A stretch of 64,000 nt of DNA from Deltaproteobacteria bacterium. Lineage in GTDB: Bacteria > JAEEML01. This document shows, piece after piece, positions 43,184 through 50,796 of this stretch. The stretch's first letter is position 1; every line of letters begins with the position of its first letter. The position numbers were made by a program, and so were the translations under genes. The stretch lies in NCBI GenBank assembly GCA_016283195.1, contig JAEEML010000135.1, positions 10,514-74,513 on the forward strand, read 5' to 3'. The notes below the pieces were generated by a model. It was not told the DNA's origin, made no database searches, and saw only the letters and a program-made list of their open reading frames with translations.

Positions 43184-44813
43184 GATAATCCTCTTGCGAG
43201 GTAAGTAGGCGCAAAAGTTCGTTTTGCAAAGCAGAAAGCCCCTGGCCGCCGGCGGCACTGATGGCCGTAACGCCGCTGCTCCTAACGGCCAGATATTCGG
43301 CCGGGGGTAAAAGATCCACTTTATTGTAAACGGTTATGAGCGGAATATCGCCATAGCCGAGGTCGCGGAGGGTCTCTAAAACGGTGTGGCTTTTTAAAAG
43401 CCACTCGTTATCGGCTCGGTCGATTAAATGAATAATTAAAGAGGCATCGCCGATTTCTTCCAAGGTGGCCTTAAAAGCCCGCTCCAGATCTTCCGGCAAT
43501 TCGCGAATAAAGCCAACAGTATCGGTATAAATCACCGGCTTATTATCTGGCAGAGCGGCGCGGCGACAGGCCGGCTCCAAGGTGACAAAAAGCTGATTTT
43601 CGGCCAGTACCTTAGCGCCGGTTAGTGTATTTAAAAGAGTGGATTTGCCGGCATTGGTGTAACCGACTATGGCAATAATCGGCACGCCGGCCCGCTTTCT
43701 GGCTTTGCGCCTTAAAGTGCGGCGGCGGGAAATTTCTGCGAGCTCACCGGTGAGGCGGGTAAGGCGCTCCCTTAGGCGGCGGCGCGCTATTTCCAGCTTG
43801 GTCTCCCCGGGGCCGCGCAGGTTGGCTCCGCCGGAGAGGCGGCTTAAGGCATCGTCTTTCATGGATAGGCGGGGCAAAAGATACTTTAATTCCGCCAGTT
43901 CCACCTGTAATTTCCCCTCTTTTGACGCAGCTCTTTTGGCAAAAATGGTCAAAATAAGCTGCGTTCTGTCCAAAATTTTGAGCTCTGTCGAAGCGCCGAT
44001 GGCCCGGCATTGCGAGGGGGTTAAGCTGTGGTCAAAAATAAGATATTCGGCCCCGCGCGAGAGGGCCAGGAGCACAGTTTCTTCCAATTTACCCCGGCCC
44101 ATGAGGTAACGGGGATCGGGTTTGTCGCGCAGCTGAATAACTTTGCCGACCACCGGCATACCGGCGGTAGCGGCCAGCTCTTCCAGCTCCTTTAGTGAAC
44201 TCTCAGCCGGAGATCGGCCGTGGGTGCCGACATGAATTAAGATGGCAGCCGGCCCGCTGATGGCCTGCGCCGCCGCCTGCCACTTGCTGCGCCTGGCCTC
44301 GAGCTCCTGAATAAAAGATAAAAAATCCAAATCCAGTTTATTAAGATGTAAGAGCTTTTCCGTTTGGTAACCGTCGGCGCTCTCCGGATCTAAATAGGCA
44401 TAATAAAAAAAGGAGAGCGCCGCCGCCGGAGTCACGGCTATTATGGCTACCATATCGAGGCGCAAAAGTTGCAAATCGCTTAAATCATCGCTTGAGAGGC
44501 CGGCAATATTATTGGGCAGCTGCGTGCGCACCAGGCGCAGGCCTCTAAGGCGCCTTTGCCCGCTGCGGACCCGCCCCAAATCCGGGAGGTAGAGGCGCTG
44601 ACTCTCACCTACCACCACCTTTTCTACCTGGCCGCGGCGGTCGATAATGAGGCCAATTTGCCGCCCCAGATCGAGGCTTATTTTGGCCATGCTCTGGGCC
44701 ATTTCCGTGCTTATTACCTGCGAGGGTAAAAGGCGGCGGCGGGCCAGGCGTTCCAGAGCAGAAACTTGTTCGCTGTTTAGGGCATCTACTTCGCCGCAAA
44801 TACTTGAAATAAT
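43176..44813 (-). CDS. hflX: GTPase HflX (start codon apparently ATT)
   Basis: A ribosome-associated GTPase that splits stalled ribosomes. The HflX N-terminal domain, GTP-binding loop GYTNAGKST, switch DTVGFIRELP and NKVD are all present. The first ATG in frame (44702) cuts off a stretch that is clearly part of the family. Translating upstream gives CGEVDALNSEQVSALERL, then ARRRLLPSQVISTE, which matches the usual HflX beginning. A TAG at 44825-44823 blocks further extension. The only plausible start is ATT at 44813 (or 44810), with AGAGG six bases before 44813. This gives 545 residues. A sequencing error or frameshift is the alternative. The LTA-synthase-type gene overlaps its 3' end. Confidence 0.88.
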   Translation of the reverse strand: MISSICGEVDALNSEQVSALERLARRRLLPSQVISTEMAQSMAKISLDLGRQIGLIIDRRGQVEKVVVGESQRLYLPDLGRVRSGQRRLRGLRLVRTQLPNNIAGLSSDDLSDLQLLRLDMVAIIAVTPAAALSFFYYAYLDPESADGYQTEKLLHLNKLDLDFLSFIQELEARRSKWQAAAQAISGPAAILIHVGTHGRSPAESSLKELEELAATAGMPVVGKVIQLRDKPDPRYLMGRGKLEETVLLALSRGAEYLIFDHSLTPSQCRAIGASTELKILDRTQLILTIFAKRAASKEGKLQVELAELKYLLPRLSMKDDALSRLSGGANLRGPGETKLEIARRRLRERLTRLTGELAEISRRRTLRRKARKRAGVPIIAIVGYTNAGKSTLLNTLTGAKVLAENQLFVTLEPACRRAALPDNKPVIYTDTVGFIRELPEDLERAFKATLEEIGDASLIIHLIDRADNEWLLKSHTVLETLRDLGYGDIPLITVYNKVDLLPPAEYLAVRSSGVTAISAAGGQGLSALQNELLRLLTSQEDYHV

Positions 44814-44859
44814 TTTAAACCTCTAATTTTTTTGCCCAAAGGCAGAAAGGGAAAAGCCA

Positions 44860-45960
44860 TTAAAAAGGAGAACTGCCGAAGAGGTCATCGGCGGCGCTAT
44901 TGGACTCTTTCAAAGTGCCGCGCTTGCCGGAAGAATAATCATCCATCATCTTTTCCATGCTCTCCATAGAAGTATCCATGCCTTCGGCAGCCATTTCTTC
45001 AAATTGTTTTTTAATGCCGGCGATCATCGCGGCGTCGGATTTAATGGTTTTGCTGTCAAGAGTAGCAAAATCCGGTTCGTCCACCAGGCGGGCAAAATGC
45101 TCAAAAATGGCCATGCGGCTGCGCGACTCGCCGAATTTGGCGGCGAGAGCACGCTCGACTTCATAAAGCTCTTTGTTGATTTTGCTAAGCTCTTTGCGCA
45201 CTTCCGGCGAGCCGTTTTTCAGCTTTTTCTCCAGTTTGCTTCTTTGAGCTTCAAGTTTCTTTTTGGTTTTGTTGAGCTTTTCCACCTGCGATTTGTCTTT
45301 TAAAATATTATCTTTTACCCGGCCGGCAATGGCATTGCCCTCGCGCTGCATCCTGATTTTTCTTTCCGCTTGCCATTTAAAGTCGGCCATTTCATCGCTA
45401 AAAGCCTGGACAGCACTCATGCCGCTATCGTCAACATCAACCTGCTCGCCGGCTTTTAGATCGGCCGCTTTATCTTTTTGGTTATCAACACGCACAAGGC
45501 CGTTTTTCACTTTTACGCGCACCGAGCCGTCAATGCTGACAGTAGTGGCAAACTCTGTGCCGCGCACGCCGGCAACGCCGTTGGGAGTAGCCACAGCATA
45601 GCTCTCTTCACCGGTGAAGCTCTTGGTGACTTTTGACCAAATGGTGCCAAAGAAAAGAATAATGGAGTTTTTCTTTACCTTTTTTTGGCTGTAAGGAGAG
45701 ATCATCATTTCGCTATCGGCTTTGATATCAATGATGGTGCCGTCTTCCAAACGAATGGAAGCCGAGCTGTCTTTTCCGGTCTTTATAGTGGCGCCTTCGG
45801 GCAGCTTTTGATTCAAATCTGCGGCTTTAGCGCTCTCACTATTAGGCTCTATTACGGTTACGGTGCCGTTCATTTGGATCAGCATAGCCGAATCTGCGGC
45901 TTTGGCCAAGGGAAGAGCAAAAAGCAAGGCAGTCAGTGTGGTTATCAAAAAATGTCTCAT
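44860..45960 (-). CDS. Exported FecR-domain protein with a coiled coil
   Basis: 366 residues from the ATG at 45960 (GGAGG five bases upstream); the GTG at 45978 is less likely. A signal peptide (HFLITTLTALLFALPLAKA) is followed by a FecR domain (about 30-180): GTVTVIEP, LPEGATIKTGKDSSASIRL, then ATPNGVAGVRGTEFAT. No FecI-type sigma factor or TonB receptor is nearby, so classical iron signalling is unlikely. A charged coiled coil (about 225-275; KLNKTKKKLEAQRSKLEKKL) follows, then a helical C-terminus with Met-rich stretches. In deltaproteobacteria such FecR-fold proteins are often structural envelope proteins. It begins 14 bases after the barrel protein. Confidence 0.8.
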   Translation of the reverse strand: MRHFLITTLTALLFALPLAKAADSAMLIQMNGTVTVIEPNSESAKAADLNQKLPEGATIKTGKDSSASIRLEDGTIIDIKADSEMMISPYSQKKVKKNSIILFFGTIWSKVTKSFTGEESYAVATPNGVAGVRGTEFATTVSIDGSVRVKVKNGLVRVDNQKDKAADLKAGEQVDVDDSGMSAVQAFSDEMADFKWQAERKIRMQREGNAIAGRVKDNILKDKSQVEKLNKTKKKLEAQRSKLEKKLKNGSPEVRKELSKINKELYEVERALAAKFGESRSRMAIFEHFARLVDEPDFATLDSKTIKSDAAMIAGIKKQFEEMAAEGMDTSMESMEKMMDDYSSGKRGTLKESNSAADDLFGSSPF

Positions 45961-45974
45961 GGGAACCTCCGTGC

Positions 45975-47417
45975 TCAAAAAGCGATTTTGAATATTACAC
46001 CAATGTTGAGATCATTAACAGCATCATATTTGCCGCTGAGCTCATTTAATTGCCAGGTGCGGCTGTATTCCAAAGCCGCATAGAGGAATTTTATGATGCG
46101 CACTTTGGCCAGAGCCAGGAATAATGTGCGATTATCAAAGGAGAATAAGTCTTTTCCGCTTTGGATGCCCGTCCTGGTGTAAAAGAGAGTGAACTGCGCT
46201 CTTTCCCAGGCCGGCACATTGAGAAAGAAAGAAAAATTGGCTGCGGCGCCGGTATAACACTCAAAAATGACGCCGAATTGCACATAGTGCATGAGGTCAA
46301 AGGCAAATTCGCCGTAAAGTCCGTTTATGGTTTTATCTTTGCCGTTTAGAGTTAAATATTGGCGCTTGGTGGTTGGTGCGCGCACGTTGAGGCCGTATTG
46401 ATAGCGCTCGATATCATAAAAAGAATTGAAATAATTCGGCAAATAGTCGCTTCTGAAAACGCGGTATTCCAGGCGCATGGGGATGCTGAGGCCTTTTAAT
46501 AATTTGAAGCGCACACTGCCGCTGGCGCCCAGGTGAAAACCCATACCGGCACCGGCTATAAAGTTGATATCAAAATAGGGCATAAAGGAGACGGTTTCAT
46601 TGTCAAAAACTTTAAATTCGGCATCAATACCGATGATGGTGGTATTGGCATTCTTTTCGGCTTTGGGCTTGTTATCGTAAATTTGCACATTGCCGGCCTC
46701 ATCAAAGGCGAGAGCTACTGGCGCGCCGATATCGGTGGCGACGGTAAAACCTACGGCCAGCCTTTTGGCATAAGAATCTTTATTGATAAAAGTTACGGGG
46801 TTTACATGCACTCTGGTGGCCAAAAGGCGGGTGCCGGCCCGTTTGGAACCCAACTGGAAGAGGTCGTTGGTGAGCATTTCCACGCCGCCGTAATCAAAAT
46901 TAAGGTCAAAAGCAAGGCCGCTGTGGAAGGCATTGACATCAATATTGTTGTCGTAATGGCCGACAATGGAAAGGTGGCCGATATCGCCGGTTAATTCGCC
47001 AAAGCGCAGGTAAAAAGTCTCCCCTTTGTTGCCGAGGCGCACATAGCGCAAAATGCGCAGCCATTCCACGCCGCCGTCCCAGTCTTCATGGCGGATTCTA
47101 AGTGCCGAATAATCATGAGTTTCTTTGGGCTCGTTATCATAAATGCGGAAATTGAGCGGCGTTTCTATGCCGAGGCCGACCGGCCCCAGGCTCAGATTAA
47201 CCCGGGCATCGAGAGAGAGAAAATGGTCGTTATTTATCATGCGGTAGCCGAGACCGGCTTCAAATGAATTTTCTTTATCTGTAGAGTATTTTAAGAGCGT
47301 TTCCAGGTGGTTAAAACCGGGAATATCGGGCTCATCCCCAAGATAGGCCACGGCGGCTCTCCCCGGTAAGAGGAGCAAAAGAAAAATTAGAACTAAAGAA
47401 CGCAGGGCAATTTTCAT
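45975..47417 (-). CDS. Outer-membrane beta-barrel protein of unknown family
   Basis: 480 residues, start supported by GGAGG nine bases upstream. Signal peptide (ALRSLVLIFLLLLLPGRAAVA), then alternating hydrophobic/polar strands along the whole length, with the C-terminal signature NIGVIFKIAF ending in Phe, which is the BAM recognition motif. Aromatic girdle residues recur (YRMINNDHFLSLDA, FAFDLMHYVQFGVIF). No porin or receptor family is recognised. It is immediately upstream of the FecR-domain gene (14 bases), so the two are likely partners: a barrel and a periplasmic or surface-tethered protein. Confidence 0.78.
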   Translation of the reverse strand: MKIALRSLVLIFLLLLLPGRAAVAYLGDEPDIPGFNHLETLLKYSTDKENSFEAGLGYRMINNDHFLSLDARVNLSLGPVGLGIETPLNFRIYDNEPKETHDYSALRIRHEDWDGGVEWLRILRYVRLGNKGETFYLRFGELTGDIGHLSIVGHYDNNIDVNAFHSGLAFDLNFDYGGVEMLTNDLFQLGSKRAGTRLLATRVHVNPVTFINKDSYAKRLAVGFTVATDIGAPVALAFDEAGNVQIYDNKPKAEKNANTTIIGIDAEFKVFDNETVSFMPYFDINFIAGAGMGFHLGASGSVRFKLLKGLSIPMRLEYRVFRSDYLPNYFNSFYDIERYQYGLNVRAPTTKRQYLTLNGKDKTINGLYGEFAFDLMHYVQFGVIFECYTGAAANFSFFLNVPAWERAQFTLFYTRTGIQSGKDLFSFDNRTLFLALAKVRIIKFLYAALEYSRTWQLNELSGKYDAVNDLNIGVIFKIAF

Positions 47418-47507
47418 CTGGGCCTCCGGAGAGCCTTATGGGTAACCCGCTTTCCAGTTTACCGCAAGCGGCCGCTTTTTTACAACCGCAACTATAACTT
47501 GCCGGAT

Positions 47508-48002
47508 TTAGAAAGTATAATTGGTGCAAGAACTGCAGAATTGGCATTTGCCGGCGCAACTGCCGGGGCTACAATAAGCACAGTCGCCGCCGGAGGGGTG
47601 CGAGTACTCGTAGCCGGAGCAGTAATATTCCTTTTTGTCATTCTCGGAGCCGGTATACTCAACACAAGTATAACCAGACGGGCAGGTGGTGGTATCATCT
47701 TCGCCGGAACATTCAAGGAAACAACGGGCTCCGCCTTGTATCCAGCCAGTAAGGCCTTCACATTCGAGAGGATAACAATAGTTATAAGTCCAAATATTCC
47801 AATAACCAACGCACTCTTCCAGCCCTTCGCCCTTTTTGCTGCATTCGCTGTCGGTCATGCAGGGAATAAGGCAGCCGCCTGTAGAAAGGACAGTGCCGCC
47901 GAGAGCGGCGCAATTATCCGGCTTATTGAAAGTGAGTTTGGCATTAGCTCCGCAGCCGGCAAAAACGAGAACAGATAAAAATAACAAGCCCATTTTTTTC
48001 AT
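47508..48002 (-). CDS. Cys-rich lipoprotein
   Basis: 164 residues with CCGGAGG before the ATG at 48002. The signal peptide ends with lipobox VFAGC (position 17). The mature protein has about 20 cysteines in short loops, including CMTDSECSKKG, CPSGYTCVEYTG, and a dense C-terminus CAYCSPGSCAGKCQFCSSC. The dense CxxC-type spacing at the end could form disulphides or bind metal. No family recognised. It is transcribed away from mreB. Confidence 0.75.
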   Translation of the reverse strand: MKKMGLLFLSVLVFAGCGANAKLTFNKPDNCAALGGTVLSTGGCLIPCMTDSECSKKGEGLEECVGYWNIWTYNYCYPLECEGLTGWIQGGARCFLECSGEDDTTTCPSGYTCVEYTGSENDKKEYYCSGYEYSHPSGGDCAYCSPGSCAGKCQFCSSCTNYTF

Positions 48003-48128
48003 AATTCTACCTCCGGAATACTATCCCAGTGTAAATGGAAAACAGGGATTCTCTAGCACAATTTGCGCATTCAGTAAAGAAATTTTACTGGAACAAGTAA
48101 AGCAAAACAATAAAAGTGTGATCATTTC

Positions 48129-48157
48129 TTGTTTTAACCTTAATAGTTGACTATTCT
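48129..48157 (+). promoter_or_regulatory. Putative sigma70-type promoter for mreB
   Basis: TTGTTT (48129-48134), 17-base spacer, TATTCT (48152-48157), about 38 bases before the mreB ATG. Confidence 0.45.
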
Positions 48158-48194
48158 GGCGCGGCGGAACGCCGGGTTCCCACGGAGAAGTAGT

Positions 48195-49226
48195 ATGTTT
48201 GATAAGCTGATGGGGCTTTTTAGTACAGATATTGCTATAGATTTAGGCACAGCAAATACACTGGTTTATGTGCGTAATAAGGGCGTGGTTATTAACGAAC
48301 CCTCGGTGGTGGCCATTAACCACAACAGCAGCCGCACCAAGGTGCTGGCTGTCGGCAGCGAGGCCAAGCGCATGCTGGGAAAAACTCCCGGCAACATTGT
48401 GGCCATTCGCCCCATGCGCGACGGCGTTATCGCCGACTTCTCGGTCACTGAGGCCATGCTGCGCTATTTTATTGAAAAGATTCATCAAAGAAAGCACTTA
48501 GTGCGTAGCCGCCTGGTGGTTTCCATCCCCACCGGCATTACCAACGTGGAGCGCAAAGCGGTGCGCGAAGCGGCCGAAGGCGCCGGGGTGCGCGAGGTCT
48601 ATTTGGTGGAGCAGCCCATGGCCGCCGCCATCGGGGCCGGCCTTCCGGTGCGCGATGCTAGGGGCAATATGATTGTCGATATCGGCGGCGGTACTACCGA
48701 TGTCGCCGTTATTTCCCTTTGCGGCATGGTTATTACCAATACCATCAAAGTGGCCGGCGATGCCCTTGATGAAGCTATTATCCAGTTTATCCGCCGCCGC
48801 CATAATTTGCTCATCGGTGAGCGCACCGCCGAACTCATTAAAATTACTATGGGTTCTGTCTGGCCGCTCTCGGCCGAAATGGAAGCGCGCACCATGGATA
48901 TCAAAGGGCGCGATATTTCCGGCGTGCCCCGTTCCATCCGCATTAAAGCCGAAGAGGTGCGCGAAGCCCTTTTTGATTCGGCCCGCTCTATTGTGGAATC
49001 TATTAAGGCGGCTCTTGAAAATACTCCGCCGGAAATTGCTGGCGATATCTTTGATCGCGGCATTGTTTTAGCCGGCGGCGGCGGGCAGCTGGGCGGACTC
49101 GATACCCTCATCAGAAAAGAGGTGGGTATTCCGGTATTTATTGCCGAAAATCCGCTACTCGCCGTGGTTAAAGGCGTTGGCGAAGTATTGGAAAATCTTG
49201 ACCTTTACCGCCGTCTTTTGCACTAA
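48195..49226 (+). CDS. mreB: Rod-shape-determining protein MreB
   Basis: 343 residues from the ATG at 48195 (GGAGAAG upstream); the 48147 frame start adds a non-family extension and is rejected. Actin-fold nucleotide-binding motifs are intact: phosphate 1 IDLGTANTL, connect 1 and MIVDIGGGTTDVAVISL, adenosine motif GIVLAGGGGQLGGLD, plus LVEQPMAAAIGAGLP. MreB filaments guide cell-wall synthesis in rods. The usual mreC, mreD genes do not follow: the next gene is tig after a 164-base gap, so mreB is monocistronic here or separated from its usual partners. Confidence 0.95.
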   Translation: MFDKLMGLFSTDIAIDLGTANTLVYVRNKGVVINEPSVVAINHNSSRTKVLAVGSEAKRMLGKTPGNIVAIRPMRDGVIADFSVTEAMLRYFIEKIHQRKHLVRSRLVVSIPTGITNVERKAVREAAEGAGVREVYLVEQPMAAAIGAGLPVRDARGNMIVDIGGGTTDVAVISLCGMVITNTIKVAGDALDEAIIQFIRRRHNLLIGERTAELIKITMGSVWPLSAEMEARTMDIKGRDISGVPRSIRIKAEEVREALFDSARSIVESIKAALENTPPEIAGDIFDRGIVLAGGGGQLGGLDTLIRKEVGIPVFIAENPLLAVVKGVGEVLENLDLYRRLLH

Positions 49227-49390
49227 TCTAATATTTTGCCTTTTTATTTAAAGGCCCCCTTAAAATTTCCACTCTTTAATGTCACAAAAAGCTAATAATC
49301 TATTGCCGAAAGCCTTCTCATGTGCTAGCTTTCCGCCCGCTGTTCTTTTAAGCTAAGGGGCAGTGCATTACAAAATAAGGAGAAACGATA

Positions 49391-50749
49391 ATGCAGGTTG
49401 TGCTTGAGGATATTAGCTCTGTAGTAAAGAAATTAGCCATCGAAGTTGAGGCCGAAAAGGTGACGGCCGCTATTTCCAAGGCCGCCAAAGAGGTGAGCAA
49501 TCAGGTTAGCGTGCCCGGTTTCAGAGCCGGCAAAGCGCCCATTTCCATGATTGAAAAACGTTATTGGAACGATATCAAACGCCGCGCCGAGGAACAGCTC
49601 GTACAAAATTCTGCCGCCGAGGCCATAAAAGAGCACAATTTAGCTGCTATCGCCACTAAAGATCTCAAAGCCGGAGAGCTGACAAAAGGCGCTAATTATT
49701 CTTTTTCTATCGAAGTAGAAGTTTTACCGAAACTCGAAATTAATAACTATAGCGGCCTTAAAGTTAAAAAGCCGCGTGTTGAAGCCAGCGAAGAAGCTGT
49801 TGGCCGCGCTCTCGATAATATTCGCCAGGCCAATAAAAACCTGGTTCCTGTGACCGATCACAATAAAATAATCGCCGGCGATTTGGTTGTAGCCGATTTG
49901 CACATCACCGAAGGCGAAAAGGTTGTAACCGACCAATTCGGCGTGCGCCTGGAAGTTGGCAAGAGCCACCTTTTGCCGGATAACGATGCGCTTTTAAATG
50001 ATCGCGAAGTGCCTTCAAAACTCGATGAAGAAGTGACTTATCCTGCCGATTTTGAAAATAAACTTTTGGCCGGCAAAAAGGTGCGCGTGGAGCTCGATCT
50101 CAAAGAGCTGAAGAAAGAAGAGCTCATGGAGCTGGGTGATGACCTGGCCGCTGCCGCCGGTTATGAAAACTTTGCCGAAATGAAAGCCAAAGTGGAAAAA
50201 GAAGTGCTGGATCAAGCAGCTAAAGAATCCGAAAAAGTTTTGAACGACAATATCGAAAGTGCTCTTATTGCCGCCAATTCTTTTGAAGTACCTGAGGCTT
50301 TGGTGCGCGATCGCGCCGGCCACAATGTCAGCCGCATGCTTGAGCAATTCGCCGCTTATATGCCGAATATCAAGCAGAATCTCACCATGGAACTGGTGGA
50401 AAATATGATAGAGCGCAATTTGCCTATAGCTGAGCGCGATGTACGCATCAGCCTTATTGTGAGCGAAATTGCCAAAAAAGAGAATATTAACGCCACCGAT
50501 GAAGATGTAAATGCCGAACTCGAAAATATAGCTAAAGAGTCCGCCCAGCCGGTGGCCAAAGTGCGTTCATATTTTGAAAAAGATAACGGCCTCGAGAAAA
50601 TCAAGAGCTCCATAGTCAGCAAGAGAACGCTGGAACTTATTATTTCCAAAGCCGAAATCGAAGAGGTGGATCCGGCCTCTATTGAACACGATCATGATCA
50701 CGACCATGAGCACGATCATGACCATGCCGAGGATAGTGCCGATAAATAA
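49391..50749 (+). CDS. tig: Trigger factor with His-rich C-terminal tail
   Basis: 452 residues. The ribosome-binding N-terminal domain carries the signature VPGFRAGKAP; a PPIase-type middle domain (about 150-245) is present but divergent, and the C-terminal chaperone arms (about 250-420) are complete, with NLTMELVENMIERN and an IAKESAQPVAKVR block. The last 20 residues are an unusual Asp/His/Glu tail of HDHDHDHEHDHDH type. The tail should bind divalent metal. Trigger factor usually precedes clpP; here it is followed by the CDF-SPFH fusion, possibly co-transcribed (47-base gap). Confidence 0.93.
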   Translation: MQVVLEDISSVVKKLAIEVEAEKVTAAISKAAKEVSNQVSVPGFRAGKAPISMIEKRYWNDIKRRAEEQLVQNSAAEAIKEHNLAAIATKDLKAGELTKGANYSFSIEVEVLPKLEINNYSGLKVKKPRVEASEEAVGRALDNIRQANKNLVPVTDHNKIIAGDLVVADLHITEGEKVVTDQFGVRLEVGKSHLLPDNDALLNDREVPSKLDEEVTYPADFENKLLAGKKVRVELDLKELKKEELMELGDDLAAAAGYENFAEMKAKVEKEVLDQAAKESEKVLNDNIESALIAANSFEVPEALVRDRAGHNVSRMLEQFAAYMPNIKQNLTMELVENMIERNLPIAERDVRISLIVSEIAKKENINATDEDVNAELENIAKESAQPVAKVRSYFEKDNGLEKIKSSIVSKRTLELIISKAEIEEVDPASIEHDHDHDHEHDHDHAEDSADK

Positions 50750-50796
50750 AATGGGGGTTGCGGCCCTGCGCACAATTTTTACCCCATAGGTGCCCT

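Noticed and set aside
44826-44859. Terminator-like hairpin between the FecR-type gene and hflX
   Set aside because: TGCCCAAAGGCA lies after, not before, the T run on the plus strand, and is followed by A on the minus strand; no terminator for either gene.
46533-46994. Gly-rich antisense frame over the outer-membrane barrel gene
   Set aside because: It has no ribosome site and its composition follows from the barrel gene's codons.
49235-49262. GCCTTT/AAAGGC hairpin after mreB
   Set aside because: The stem is only 6 bp and no T tract follows, so I do not call a terminator.
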